Positions 25,874 through 34,785 are shown, counted from the first letter of the stretch. The stretch: DNA of 64,000 nt from Oryzomonas japonica (GCF_008802365.1 NZ_VZQZ01000008.1:86594-150593), one strand, 5' to 3'. The notes: generated by a model not told the origin, from the letters alone. A program made the numbers and translations.

Positions 25874-26320
25874 ATGGAAGAGATCGACAACGATAGCGAA
25901 GAACGGCGGCCCCTGGGTATTGTCCTCCTGGGCGGGCTGTATCTGTTCTTCTTCATGTTGACCGTATCCACCTTCGGGCAGCCCTTTCCGCTGCTGGGGG
26001 CGATCTATCAGGGGCGTGCGGCGGAAGTGCTGGTATTCGCGGACAGCCTGATCTGTCTCTATCTCTTCCTCGGTTTGATGAAGCGGCAGGTCCTTACCTG
26101 GTACCTGCTGATCGGATACAACACTTTCGAAGTGGTGAATACGCTGATCAATCTGATGGGTATTTCCGCGGGAGAACTGGAAAAGGCGTTCGGTCAACCG
26201 GTCGATACACGTGGAGTGGCGGTTGACAACCTGTCGGTCATGGTGGCCATATTGCTGCTGACAGCCTTTGTTTATAAGCATCGAGGGTATTTTACCAACA
26301 GGTCGAAGTACCTGTTCTGA
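25874..26320 (+). CDS. Four-span membrane protein, unknown
   Basis: The 148-residue protein has an acidic N-terminal tail and then about four hydrophobic segments (roughly 14-33, 49-66, 72-92 and 124-142). The third contains a Tyr/Asn pair (LIGYNTFEVVNTLINLMG). I do not recognise a named family; the layout resembles small DUF2569-like or sensor-accessory proteins. The gene is 29 bases after the membrane peptide gene and is likely in the same transcript. Confidence 0.7.
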   Translation: MEEIDNDSEERRPLGIVLLGGLYLFFFMLTVSTFGQPFPLLGAIYQGRAAEVLVFADSLICLYLFLGLMKRQVLTWYLLIGYNTFEVVNTLINLMGISAGELEKAFGQPVDTRGVAVDNLSVMVAILLLTAFVYKHRGYFTNRSKYLF

Positions 26321-26366
26321 TCTGGTGGGCACGTATACTGCATTTAAATTTTTTTGAGAGTCCTCC

Positions 26367-27122
26367 ATGTCCATACACGGCATCGCCGTTCGAATTGAAA
26401 AGCTGAATAAGTCCTTTGGCAGCAATCATGTCCTCAAGGATATCGATCTCGATATCGCACCGGGAGAGACCTTTTCGATCATCGGCCCCTCCGGCACCGG
26501 AAAGAGCATCCTGCTGAGGCACATTATTCGCCTGGAAACGCCCGACAGCGGCCAAATCTACTTTAACGATCAGCCGGTGTTCGACAATGGCCGGCCGCTG
26601 CCCCAGACGTTTCGCAGCAGCATGGTGTTCCAGTCGTCGGCCCTGTTCAACTCGCTGACCGTTGCCGAGAATGTGGGACTCTGGCTGCGGGAGCACCGTG
26701 TCTGCCCCGAGGCCCGCATCCGTGAGCTTATTACCGAAAAGCTCGCCATTGTGGGGCTGGAAGGCACGGAAGGGCTGAATACCTCGGAGTTGTCGGGCGG
26801 CATGCGGAAGAGGGTCGCCATCGCCCGTTCTCTGGCAATGGAGCCGGACCTGGTCCTCTACGATGAGCCGACCGCCGAGCTGGACCCGGTGACGACCGAC
26901 GAGTTGGCGGAGACGATCCTCTCCCTGAGAAAAAAGACCGGCAATACGACGATCATCGTCACCCATGACCTGAATTTCGCCTTGTACCTGTCCGATCGCA
27001 TCGCCATGATGCACCGGGGCGAGATCATTGAAATCGGCGTGCCGGACCAGATACGGAACAGCGCCAATCCGATCGTGCAGCGTTTCATCCGTACCACCAC
27101 CAAGGGTATTCAGGGGGGGTGA
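26367..27122 (+). CDS. MlaF-like ABC transporter ATPase, orphan
   Basis: The 251-residue ATPase has Walker A GPSGTGKS (40-47), the signature LSGGM (142-146) and Walker B LVLYDE (162-167). The stretch FQSSALFNSLTVAENV after the Q-loop is characteristic of the MlaF/Ttg2A/Mkl group, which powers phospholipid or lipid movement between membranes with MlaE permease and MlaD MCE proteins. No permease or MCE gene is adjacent, so it must pair with subunits elsewhere. A hexamer TATACT lies upstream without a clear -35. The next gene, a decaheme cytochrome, follows after 30 bases, so the two may share a transcript. Confidence 0.85.
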   Translation: MSIHGIAVRIEKLNKSFGSNHVLKDIDLDIAPGETFSIIGPSGTGKSILLRHIIRLETPDSGQIYFNDQPVFDNGRPLPQTFRSSMVFQSSALFNSLTVAENVGLWLREHRVCPEARIRELITEKLAIVGLEGTEGLNTSELSGGMRKRVAIARSLAMEPDLVLYDEPTAELDPVTTDELAETILSLRKKTGNTTIIVTHDLNFALYLSDRIAMMHRGEIIEIGVPDQIRNSANPIVQRFIRTTTKGIQGG

Positions 27123-27152
27123 TTGCTGTCCGGAAGTGCGAAGGAGATCATG

Positions 27153-28169
27153 ATGAATAAACGTAGCGGCAGAGCCGTTGTGCGTGCGGGCATTGTCCCG
27201 GCTGCCCTGATCCTCGTTGCGTTGCTGGGTGCCGGATGCGCCGAGATGAAGCAATCACATCCGCTCCTGCCGGTCGCCGAGTATGAGAAGATGATCGTCG
27301 GCCGCCTGGATGCCGACTACGTGGGGACGGATAACTGCGTCGCCAAGTGCCACAAGCATGACAAGATTACCAGCGATTTCAAGCGGAGCGTGCACGGCGA
27401 GCAGATCAAGCCTGAAACCGGATTGCCCCTGGTCAACTGCGAGTCGTGTCACGGGCCGGGGAGCCTGGCCATCGCCAACATCGAGGAAACCAAGCGACTC
27501 CACGGCGAAAAGGGCGACAAATGCGACGTTTCCACCCTGCTCGACCTGAAAAAACTCCCCCCCCAGGCCCAGTCCCTGATCTGCCTGAAATGCCACTCCG
27601 CCGCCTCGACCCCGGCCTTGGCCCACTGGCATTCCAGCACCCATGCCCTGAACGATTTGAGTTGCTTCTCCTGCCATCAGTTGCATGACGGGCCGCAGCA
27701 GAAGGTCAGCCACGATAAGATGGCCGAACTCTGCTACGGCTGCCATCCCGACGTGAAGGCCCAATTCAGCCTGTTTTCGCACCACCCGGTGCGGGAAAAG
27801 AAGATGGGCTGCTTCGACTGCCATGACCCCCACGGTTCAAGCCAGCCCAAGTTGTTGAAGGGGAGCACGCAGCGCGACCTCTGCACCCGCTGCCACATGG
27901 AGAAGAGCGGCCCGTTCGTCTATGAACATGGGGATGTCACCGAGACCTGCACCAACTGCCATGTGCCCCACGGTTCGGTCAATCGCCGGCTGCTCTCGGC
28001 GGCCATGCCGTTTCTCTGTATTCAGTGTCACAATCCGAGCCACCGCAGCGTCATGAACGGCGACGCGTCCATGAAGTCGCTCTTTTCCAACCGGTGCACC
28101 GACTGTCATTCAGCTGTCCACGGCTCCGATACCCCCGACAACCGAGGGTACGGAACATTGAGGAAGTAA
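27153..28169 (+). CDS. Decaheme c-type cytochrome lipoprotein (MtrA/DmsE-like)
   Basis: The 338-residue protein has a lipoprotein-like signal peptide (GAGC near residue 29) and ten CXXCH sites (CVAKCH-type first site counted as CXXCH: C-VA-K is CxxKCH with the pair C..CH in frame; the other nine are CESCH, CLKCH, CFSCH, CYGCH, CFDCH, CTRCH, CTNCH, CIQCH and CTDCH). The first site is therefore CX3CH if read strictly. The start is ATG 27153, six bases after AAGGAG. The barrel gene follows three bases after its stop. Together they match porin-cytochrome conduits that carry electrons across the outer membrane. Repeated CHxPHG-type pairs show the doubled CXXCH pattern. Confidence 0.88.
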   Translation: MNKRSGRAVVRAGIVPAALILVALLGAGCAEMKQSHPLLPVAEYEKMIVGRLDADYVGTDNCVAKCHKHDKITSDFKRSVHGEQIKPETGLPLVNCESCHGPGSLAIANIEETKRLHGEKGDKCDVSTLLDLKKLPPQAQSLICLKCHSAASTPALAHWHSSTHALNDLSCFSCHQLHDGPQQKVSHDKMAELCYGCHPDVKAQFSLFSHHPVREKKMGCFDCHDPHGSSQPKLLKGSTQRDLCTRCHMEKSGPFVYEHGDVTETCTNCHVPHGSVNRRLLSAAMPFLCIQCHNPSHRSVMNGDASMKSLFSNRCTDCHSAVHGSDTPDNRGYGTLRK

Positions 28170-28172
28170 GCC

Positions 28173-30227
28173 ATGTCGAGCCGCTCTCGCCAAACGATGC
28201 TGTTTGCACCGCTGATTGTCTGTTCGAGCTTGATGTTTCTGACGCTGCCGGCCCTTGCCTCCGATGGCGCCACCTCCGATGCCGGGGCGGAAAATCATGA
28301 AACCCTGCCGGAGCAGGAAACCGAGGCCTATCGTTTCGCCCACCTCCAGGCGGGATACCAGTTTATCACCCCCGACGGCGCAAGCGCCGCGGCGGCCCCC
28401 TACACGCGCCTGAAATCCGGGGCAATGGGTGGGCTCTCCGCCGGCACGCTCGGCTCCAGCCTCAAGTTGTCGGGGGAGGGCCTCATGCTCCACGAGGACG
28501 ATTATCACGCCAACCTGTTTTTCGACTATGGCGGCTACTATCGCCTGCACCTGGAAACCGAGGCCTTCTGGCATAACCTGCTGACGGAACAGCTTCCCCG
28601 GTCTGCCACCGGCCAATACGCGACAACCCAGTCGGCCCCCCCCGCCGACGGCTATGGTATGCGCACCGGCATCTCCCAGGTGGAAAACCGCATCAAGCTG
28701 GGCAACAACCCCATCCACATCAATCTTGGGTACTGGGAGTTGAGCCGCCGGGGAACCGATCAACTCCGTTTTGCCGACTACTATTTCAGCGATCCGCAGA
28801 ACAGGATCGTCTCCCTCAATCGGCAGGTCAACCAGGTTACGCGGGAGGGGAGCGTCGGCGCCGACGCCCATCTGGGGTTCTTCGACATAGCCTACGGATT
28901 CCGTATCCGGGACTTTTCAAACCAGGCCCCGGACACGCGCTATCCCTTTGCCGTAACCGGCAACGGGGCGCTCACGCCGGGCACCCAGGCGACCAACGTC
29001 GTCTCCGACAGCCGGGTGACGTCCCATACGGTCAGGGTTTACACCGACATGAGCGGCGGCCTGGTGGGGACGGCCGCCTATGTCCTGACCCAGAGGGAAA
29101 GCAATGCCGACCGGGGGGATGCGCGCCCCTCGTCCAAACCGTCCCAAACACTGCATTCGGTGGCGGGAGACCTGACCTATACGCCATTAAAGGAGTTGTC
29201 GTTCGCTCTTAAATACCGGCGGCTGCAAAACGACCGGGAATCGCCCTCGACGGTTTCCTCCCCCTATTCGACCGCATCGGGGGCGCTGGCGGTGCGGCCC
29301 GGCATCGACTCGGTCAAGGATACCGTTATCCTGTCCGGCACATTCCGGCCCAACCAGCAGGTGACGTACCGCCTGGAGTACCGCGCCGTCCTGGAATCCC
29401 GCGACAACGTGCCCAACAGCGACCTCTCGCCCAGCGACCCGACGGCGATCCACGACGAATACCGCCGAACCCATACCGCCCTGGCCACGGCCTCCTGGAG
29501 GCCGCTCCCCGGGTTCAGGATGAATGCCACCTATACCTACCGCACGGCGGATAATCCGGAATGGAAGGTCTCTGCGTCGGAAAGCCACAAGGGCGAGTTG
29601 TTTGCCACCTATACGAAGAACGGCGCCTGGGGGACCACCGCCAGCTTCATCACCACGTATGAGCAGAGCGAGGGAACTGCCTCCACCATCGCCCCGGCGC
29701 CGGTTGCCAGTTATGCCCTGCCTCGTGAGAACCGCTCGTATTCGGCCAATACGAGTTTGTGGCTCAGTCCCGTGGAGCACTTGACCATCACCGCCAACTA
29801 TTCATACTTGGAAGCCGTGACGGACCAGTCAATGCTTTTTGCCAATATCATCATCGAGCCGGACCCGCTCGTGGCGACCACCTACCGGTCAACGGCACAT
29901 GTGTACGGTATCGACGCCGTGTATGCCGTGGCGGAGCCGCTGGACCTCTCGGTCGGTGTTCAGCAGGTACGTTCGGCGTCCCGATTCGATGTCCCGGTCA
30001 GGACATTCACCCTCGCAAACGTGACGGGCAGCTACAATACCGCGGGCATCGGCGCCCTGACCCGGCTGGATACGGTTGAAACCGGCGTGACGGCCCGGGC
30101 CGACTGGCGTATCAGCAAACATGTCGGCTGCTCGATGAACTACAGTTACCGGAATTACAACTCCGGCGATGCTCTCTACGACGGCTCGGTCCATACGACC
30201 ATGGTGTCGTTAACTTCACGGTGGTAG
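28173..30227 (+). CDS. MtrB/PioB-like outer-membrane beta-barrel
   Basis: The 684-residue protein has a signal peptide ending near LPALAS and then an almost uninterrupted series of alternating amphipathic strands with Tyr/Arg/Thr-rich turns, as in large porins; it ends in TSRW, an aromatic C-terminus expected for outer-membrane barrels. The early region with GAMGGLSAGTLG and LFFDYGGYYRLHLE recalls the MtrB/PioB decaheme-associated barrel family. It follows the decaheme gene by three bases. The inferred role is to hold the decaheme protein in a trans-membrane electron conduit. No outer-surface cytochrome is encoded next to it. Confidence 0.78.
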   Translation: MSSRSRQTMLFAPLIVCSSLMFLTLPALASDGATSDAGAENHETLPEQETEAYRFAHLQAGYQFITPDGASAAAAPYTRLKSGAMGGLSAGTLGSSLKLSGEGLMLHEDDYHANLFFDYGGYYRLHLETEAFWHNLLTEQLPRSATGQYATTQSAPPADGYGMRTGISQVENRIKLGNNPIHINLGYWELSRRGTDQLRFADYYFSDPQNRIVSLNRQVNQVTREGSVGADAHLGFFDIAYGFRIRDFSNQAPDTRYPFAVTGNGALTPGTQATNVVSDSRVTSHTVRVYTDMSGGLVGTAAYVLTQRESNADRGDARPSSKPSQTLHSVAGDLTYTPLKELSFALKYRRLQNDRESPSTVSSPYSTASGALAVRPGIDSVKDTVILSGTFRPNQQVTYRLEYRAVLESRDNVPNSDLSPSDPTAIHDEYRRTHTALATASWRPLPGFRMNATYTYRTADNPEWKVSASESHKGELFATYTKNGAWGTTASFITTYEQSEGTASTIAPAPVASYALPRENRSYSANTSLWLSPVEHLTITANYSYLEAVTDQSMLFANIIIEPDPLVATTYRSTAHVYGIDAVYAVAEPLDLSVGVQQVRSASRFDVPVRTFTLANVTGSYNTAGIGALTRLDTVETGVTARADWRISKHVGCSMNYSYRNYNSGDALYDGSVHTTMVSLTSRW

Positions 30228-30235
30228 CGGACGGT

Positions 30236-31186
30236 ATGCGTCAACGAATTCTCTCCATAACGCTGATGATCCTCTTTCTGTCGTGCTGGTGCTGGCTTCC
30301 GGATTGCCACGCCGCCGGCAAGGTCATCGCCGCTATCATGAGCAGCGACCAACCCCGTTATCGCGAGGCGCACCAGGCGTTCATCAAATCCCTGGCCGCT
30401 TTGGGCTATACCTCGGCCAACGTGGAGGTCATCCTGCAGGTGCCGAACCCCGATCCGCTCTCCTGGTCCAATACGATCAGGAAATTCAATGCCTACCGTC
30501 CCGATTTGATCGTAGCGTACGGGGCGCCGGCAGCATTCGTGGCCATGAAGGAATCGGACGGGATTCCGGTGGTTTCCGTCGATATATTCGTCTCCGACGG
30601 GCCGCATCGGGGGATGTGCGGCGTCAGTTCGCGGGTGCCGCTGGTCACACTGATAAAGACCCTCAAGGACAGCCGGGAACACATCAAGCCGTACCGGCGG
30701 GTGGGCGTCATCTACAACTCTCGTGAGAACGGCTCGCAGAGGCAGCTTGAGGAAATCAGGAAAATTGCGCCCCAGTACGACATGGTCGTGGCAGAGGCCA
30801 ACGTTGGCTCATCCGCTGCCTTGGAATCGGCCCTTCCTGCCCTGCTCGACCATTCCGATGTCATCTTCGCCACGGAAAGCGGCATTGTTTCCCGCCAGTT
30901 CGCTAAGATCGTCGCCCGCGCCAGGGCACGTAACATCCCGGTGCTCTCCACCATGCCCGGCGCCGCCGAGAGGGGCGCACTCATCTCCCTGGAGATCCAT
31001 CCGGAAGAGCAGGGGCACCTGGCGGCCGACATCGCCACCCGTATTCTGGAGGGTGCCCGGCAGAGCCATCTTTCCCTGATCTCGCCCCGCCGTATCGAGC
31101 TGCTCATCAACATGCGCGCTGCTCAGGATTTGGGGATCAATCTCCCCTTCACGGTCTTGAGCAATGCCACGCGCGTCATCAAGTAG
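30236..31186 (+). CDS. ABC-type periplasmic substrate-binding protein (ABC_sub_bind)
   Basis: The 316-residue protein has a signal peptide (residues 1-26, ending CHAAG) and two alpha/beta lobes. RVGVIYNSRENGSQRQLEEI and FATESGIVSRQFAKIVARARARNIPVLS match the uncharacterised ABC substrate-binding group (TrpX-like). The start is ATG 30236; a GTG at 30221 overlapping the barrel gene is possible. No permease or ATPase is next to it, so it may deliver a ligand signal to a sensor rather than transport it. The next gene is a response regulator. It is co-directional and nearly contiguous with the barrel gene. Confidence 0.82.
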   Translation: MRQRILSITLMILFLSCWCWLPDCHAAGKVIAAIMSSDQPRYREAHQAFIKSLAALGYTSANVEVILQVPNPDPLSWSNTIRKFNAYRPDLIVAYGAPAAFVAMKESDGIPVVSVDIFVSDGPHRGMCGVSSRVPLVTLIKTLKDSREHIKPYRRVGVIYNSRENGSQRQLEEIRKIAPQYDMVVAEANVGSSAALESALPALLDHSDVIFATESGIVSRQFAKIVARARARNIPVLSTMPGAAERGALISLEIHPEEQGHLAADIATRILEGARQSHLSLISPRRIELLINMRAAQDLGINLPFTVLSNATRVIK

Positions 31187-31213
31187 CGTCCTGCGAACCC
31201 CGCGTTTTTTTAC

Positions 31214-31242
31214 TTCATGGGCACGGTAAAATCGACTATATT
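31214..31242 (+). promoter_or_regulatory. Weak promoter of receiver gene
   Basis: TTCATG, 17 bases, TATATT. The ATG follows eight bases after the hexamer with no ribosome site, so the message may be leaderless. Confidence 0.4.
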
Positions 31243-31250
31243 GTAAAACT

Positions 31251-31637
31251 ATGGGTAGAATATTACTGATCGATGACGACCAGGCCTTCACCGAGTTCCT
31301 GGCCGGGTACATACATGGCGCCTATCCTCTTCTGCGGGTGGATATCTGCAACAGCCCGGTGACGGCCCTGAACTCCATCAGGGCCGGCGGGTATGACCTG
31401 TTGCTGATCGACCTGGAAATGCCGGCCATGGACGGCTTGAAACTGCTTTCGTTCGCCACCCAGGCGGGAATGGACAAAAATCGGGTGGTGATCCTCTCGG
31501 GGCGTGATGCCGACTTTCTTCATGACCTCTGCCCCATGGGTACCTGCCTGGCGGTACTCAACAAGTTCGAGGCCCGGCAGAAAACGGTGCTGGACATGAT
31601 CTTCAGCTCGCTCAGCAAAAAAACTGCCGGCCGGTAG
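31251..31637 (+). CDS. Single-domain response regulator
   Basis: The 128-residue receiver has the acidic triad D8-D9-D10, the phospho-acceptor Asp in LLIDLEMPAMDG (about residue 60), a Ser in VVILSGRD and the conserved Lys in LNKFEARQK. There is no output domain. The start ATG has no ribosome site and sits eight bases after a TATATT hexamer. Its place after the substrate-binding protein gene suggests both belong to one sensing system, but no kinase gene is adjacent. Confidence 0.88.
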   Translation: MGRILLIDDDQAFTEFLAGYIHGAYPLLRVDICNSPVTALNSIRAGGYDLLLIDLEMPAMDGLKLLSFATQAGMDKNRVVILSGRDADFLHDLCPMGTCLAVLNKFEARQKTVLDMIFSSLSKKTAGR

Positions 31638-31781
31638 CGCCGTTAATCCCTGCATACTCCCGCTCCCTGTGCAATCCTCCCCGCAAAATCATAATTGCAA
31701 AACCTGTCGAGAAGTATAAAATCGAGAAAAGCGCCGCCCAAAACAGTGGGTCGGCGCAGAGACACCCCAAGGAGGTCGCGT

Positions 31782-32633
31782 GTGCTGAGACGAATCATCT
31801 ATCTGGCAGTGGCAGGTCTGATGGCCCTGGTGTTGAATGGCTGTGTTTCCCAAGGTACGTATCAACTGAAGGAAAACGAGGCCAAGGGGCTGGCGGGCGA
31901 GCTTGGCGACCTGAAGCAAAAATACGGGCAGCTCAGTTCGGACAACAGCACGTTGAAGGCCGAGTTCGACAAACTGAAGGCCGAGGCTGCCGGGCTTGCG
32001 CAGGAGCGGCAGGCGCTCACCAAGGACAAGAATGAGCTGGAGCAGGTACTCAAAGCCAAATCCGACACCCTTTCCAGGAATATCAGCGACCTGCGCCAGA
32101 AGATAGCCGATCTGGAAGGGGAGAACGGACGGCTCAAGGGCGAGATCGCCACCCTCCAGAAGGCCAAGGAAGAGAAGGTCAAGGAGGTCAGCAGCACCTA
32201 CGAGCATCTGCTGGAGAACATGAAGAGCGAGATCGCCCAGGGGCAGGTGACCATCTCGGAATTGAAGGGGAAATTGACCGTCAACATGGAGGCCGCCATC
32301 CTGTTCGATTCCGGCAGGGCCGATGTCAAGCCGGCCGGCATCGCCATTCTGCTCAAGATGATCCCGACCCTGAAAGAGGTCAAGGACAAGTCGATCCGCA
32401 TCGAGGGGCACACCGACAACGTGCCGATCAGGTCGGCCCAGTTCCCCTCGAACTGGGAGCTTTCCGCGGCCCGCGCCATCAACGTCGCCAAATACCTGCA
32501 GCAGCAGGGCCTCGACCCGGCCAGTCTCTCCGCCGCAGCCTTTTCCGAGTATAAGCCGGTGGCCGACAACACGACCAGGGAGGGGCGCGCCAAAAACCGG
32601 CGCATAGAGATCACCCTGGTGGCCAAGGACTGA
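31782..32633 (+). CDS. OmpA-family lipoprotein with coiled coil
   Basis: The 283-residue protein begins with a lipoprotein signal (LNGC near residue 20). A long coiled-coil region follows (about 35-165, rich in Leu/Lys/Glu heptads), then a C-terminal OmpA-like peptidoglycan-binding domain (IRIEGHTDNVPI, NWELSAARA, GRAKNRRIEI). The start is GTG 31782, five bases after a full AAGGAGGT; a longer frame from 31695 was rejected. It should link the outer membrane to the cell wall. The stop overlaps the next start (TGATG), coupling it to the Smr protein. Confidence 0.92.
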   Translation: MLRRIIYLAVAGLMALVLNGCVSQGTYQLKENEAKGLAGELGDLKQKYGQLSSDNSTLKAEFDKLKAEAAGLAQERQALTKDKNELEQVLKAKSDTLSRNISDLRQKIADLEGENGRLKGEIATLQKAKEEKVKEVSSTYEHLLENMKSEIAQGQVTISELKGKLTVNMEAAILFDSGRADVKPAGIAILLKMIPTLKEVKDKSIRIEGHTDNVPIRSAQFPSNWELSAARAINVAKYLQQQGLDPASLSAAAFSEYKPVADNTTREGRAKNRRIEITLVAKD

Positions 32634-33490
32634 TGGGTAAGAAGCAACGCCACGAAAAGCCGGCAGCGGCCGCTCAGTTTCGCGCCACCCCGTTCGCTGC
32701 CCTGAAAGAGGTGGCTCTCTCCTCGAAGGAGCCGGCCCCTACTGTGGTGCCGCCTCCCCAGCCGCCCCCTCATGAAGCGCAGTCGGTCGAGGAGGCGGAC
32801 GACCTGTTTCTGCGGGCCATGGCCGATGTAAAGGTTGTGCGCACCCGGGGAGGCGGTCCCGCCAAAGCCGGGACGGGACGCGAACGCCCGGTCTCCGTCG
32901 GCCCGGCCGACGATGGGGAGGCAGAACTGTTCCGGCGTGCCATGGCCGGCGTGAAGACGTTGTCCGCGCCGCCGGTGGACGCGGCAAAGCCCACAACGGC
33001 CCGGACCGGTGCCTGCACGCAGGTCCAGCCGCCACCCCCCCCCACCTCCGGCGCCGACCGGGAAGCAGCTGAACTGTTTTTGCAAGAGATCGGCCGTTTG
33101 AAGCTGGAAACGAAATTTGCCGATTCACTGCCCGCCGATGAAGAGTTGAAACCGTTATCGGGCAATCGTCTGCGCCAGGTGAAACAAGGGGTTATTGCCG
33201 TAACCCATCAGCTCGACCTGCACGGGCTGACCCGTGAAGAGGCCCTGGCGGCGCTGCCCCGTTTTTTGAACACGGCGCGCCGCAAGGGGCAGAAGGCTGC
33301 CCTGGTCATTACCGGCAAGGGGATCAATTCACCGGGGGAACCGGTGCTTCAGCAGGCGGTCGCATCCTGGCTGCGGGACGCCGGGCGCGAGACGGTTCTT
33401 GAATTTGCGCCGGCCCCGCGCGAGATGGGCGGAAGCGGCGCCTTTGTGGTTTTTCTCCGCCCCCTGCCGGAACCACCCGCCGCGGCGTGA
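32633..33490 (+). CDS. Smr-domain protein
   Basis: The 285-residue protein has a low-complexity Pro/Ala-rich N-terminal half with two similar short blocks (DLFLRAMADVK and ELFRRAMAGVK). A C-terminal Smr domain follows, with LDLHGLTREEA from residue 194 and TGKG at 227-230. Smr domains are nicking or RNA endonucleases related to MutS2 tails, often acting on mRNA or branched DNA. The coupling to an OmpA lipoprotein is unusual for function and may be incidental. The start overlaps the upstream stop. Confidence 0.88.
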   Translation: MGKKQRHEKPAAAAQFRATPFAALKEVALSSKEPAPTVVPPPQPPPHEAQSVEEADDLFLRAMADVKVVRTRGGGPAKAGTGRERPVSVGPADDGEAELFRRAMAGVKTLSAPPVDAAKPTTARTGACTQVQPPPPPTSGADREAAELFLQEIGRLKLETKFADSLPADEELKPLSGNRLRQVKQGVIAVTHQLDLHGLTREEALAALPRFLNTARRKGQKAALVITGKGINSPGEPVLQQAVASWLRDAGRETVLEFAPAPREMGGSGAFVVFLRPLPEPPAAA

Positions 33491-33548
33491 CCCCTCCACC
33501 CGGGCCGTTCCCCCCACGGCGGCGTTACTACCAACAACCCCCACATGC

Positions 33549-33585
33549 GAAGAGGGGTGCTTACCGGCACCCCTCTTCATTTCTT
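33549..33585 (+). terminator. Terminator between convergent genes
   Basis: GAAGAGGGGTGC (33549-33560) pairs perfectly with GCACCCCTCTTC (33567-33578) around a 6-base loop, followed by ATTTCTT. It ends the OmpA/Smr transcript and can also block read-through from the minus-strand kinase gene. Confidence 0.85.
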
Positions 33586-33613
33586 GCACCACGCCTCCTC
33601 CGCCTTGGCGCCG

Positions 33614-34315
33614 TTACCGGGCCCCCAGATACTCCGCAATGGTGCGGGCCATGGTTTCCACGTTGTTCTTGTCGTTATTGAATACCAGGTGGTAAAAGCC
33701 CAGGTCGTGGGCATCCCGGTCCAGAAAATCGCGGATGAAGTTATCCCGCTGTTTCTGCTGTTTGGCGATGATCTTTTCGGCCTCTTCTGCCTCAACCCCC
33801 ATCCGGCGCGTTATGGAGCGCACCTTGAACCCCGGGGAGGCGAACAGGCGGAAATGGAAGCAGTTCTTCAGAGGCTGGGTAACAATCGAACTGCCCCGGC
33901 CGACGATAATCATGTTGCCCTGTTCCGCCAGGGAAAGCACATGGCGGCACAGCACCCGGAAATGGTCCTTCTCGCTTTTCCAGCGCGAAGAGAATGTGGC
34001 CAGGATCTCGTCCAGGAAACGGCTCTTCTCTCCCAGGCTGTTCAGCACGCTGGCAGACAGGTTGTGGTCCCGGGCAACCTCGTCAAGCAGCCCTTTGTCC
34101 AGCAACACCCACGGTTCCCCCTGTTTCTTCTCCATGATCTCCCGCAGACGTTCCGCCATGGGGTATGCCTCGCAGCCGAATTCCCGTGAGATAGTAATGG
34201 TCTGCCGCACCTTGTGTCCGGCGGGGGATGATGCCTCCATGTCACGCTTGCGGTTGAACTCAAGCAAAGAGCCGAGCCTCATTTCCACGGATGGTATCAA
34301 GAGTTTTTCCGGCAT
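33614..34315 (-). CDS. Cytidylate kinase-like protein
   Basis: The 233-residue protein resembles the cytidylate kinase-like family (Cytidylate_kin2). It has ITISREFGCEAYPMAERL early, where true kinases carry a P-loop, then VGRGSSIV, an RITRR-like Arg pair, and NFIRDFLDRDAHDLGFYHLV. A classical GxxGxGK(S/T) loop is not present, so nucleotide kinase activity is uncertain. The start ATG 34315 is preceded by CGGAGG. The protein is probably cytosolic. The substrate is unknown; it is a monocistronic gene convergent with the Smr gene. Confidence 0.85.
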   Translation of the reverse strand: MPEKLLIPSVEMRLGSLLEFNRKRDMEASSPAGHKVRQTITISREFGCEAYPMAERLREIMEKKQGEPWVLLDKGLLDEVARDHNLSASVLNSLGEKSRFLDEILATFSSRWKSEKDHFRVLCRHVLSLAEQGNMIIVGRGSSIVTQPLKNCFHFRLFASPGFKVRSITRRMGVEAEEAEKIIAKQQKQRDNFIRDFLDRDAHDLGFYHLVFNNDKNNVETMARTIAEYLGAR

Positions 34316-34411
34316 GGCGACCTCCGTAGCCTCAAAATGGTCTGTCTGGCATCAACTGTAGCACAGCACCGACGATCCGCAAGTGCGGCACGGATGCGTG
34401 CGATGGCGCCA

Positions 34412-34440
34412 TTGACACGGGAAGCGCGGCGAGGTATACG
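34412..34440 (+). promoter_or_regulatory. Sigma-70 promoter of Dabb gene
   Basis: TTGACA, 17 bases, TATACG, ending 54 bases before the start codon. Confidence 0.65.
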
Positions 34441-34494
34441 GATAAACATTCCTTCGAGGCCACCGCCAGCCATCAGTCAAGGAGCTGCCGAACC

Positions 34495-34785
34495 ATGATC
34501 ACCCATATCATTTTTTTCAAGCTGTCCGATGCGAGTCCCGAGAATCTTGCCGTTACCCAGGGGAAACTGCTCAGCATGCAGGGCAAAATCCCCCAATTGC
34601 GCCATCTGGAGGCCGGCATCGATATCATTCGTTCGGAACGCTCCTATGATATCGCCCTGGTGACGAAGTTCGATTCCCTGGACGACATGCAAGCCTACCA
34701 GATCCACCCCTACCATGCCGGAGAAGTGCTCCCCCATATGAGATCGGTGTGCTCCTCCATCGTTGCCGTCGATTACCAGGATTGA
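34495..34785 (+). CDS. Dabb (stress-responsive A/B barrel) protein
   Basis: The 96-residue protein has the ferredoxin-like alpha/beta barrel pattern of the Dabb family: ITHIIFFKL at the start, the middle GIDIIRSERSYDIALVTKF, and YQIHPYHAGEVLPHM near the end. Members dimerise; some are enzymes or stress proteins, but most are unassigned. AAGGAG precedes the ATG by about ten bases. The gene has its own promoter and is monocistronic. Confidence 0.9.
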   Translation: MITHIIFFKLSDASPENLAVTQGKLLSMQGKIPQLRHLEAGIDIIRSERSYDIALVTKFDSLDDMQAYQIHPYHAGEVLPHMRSVCSSIVAVDYQD

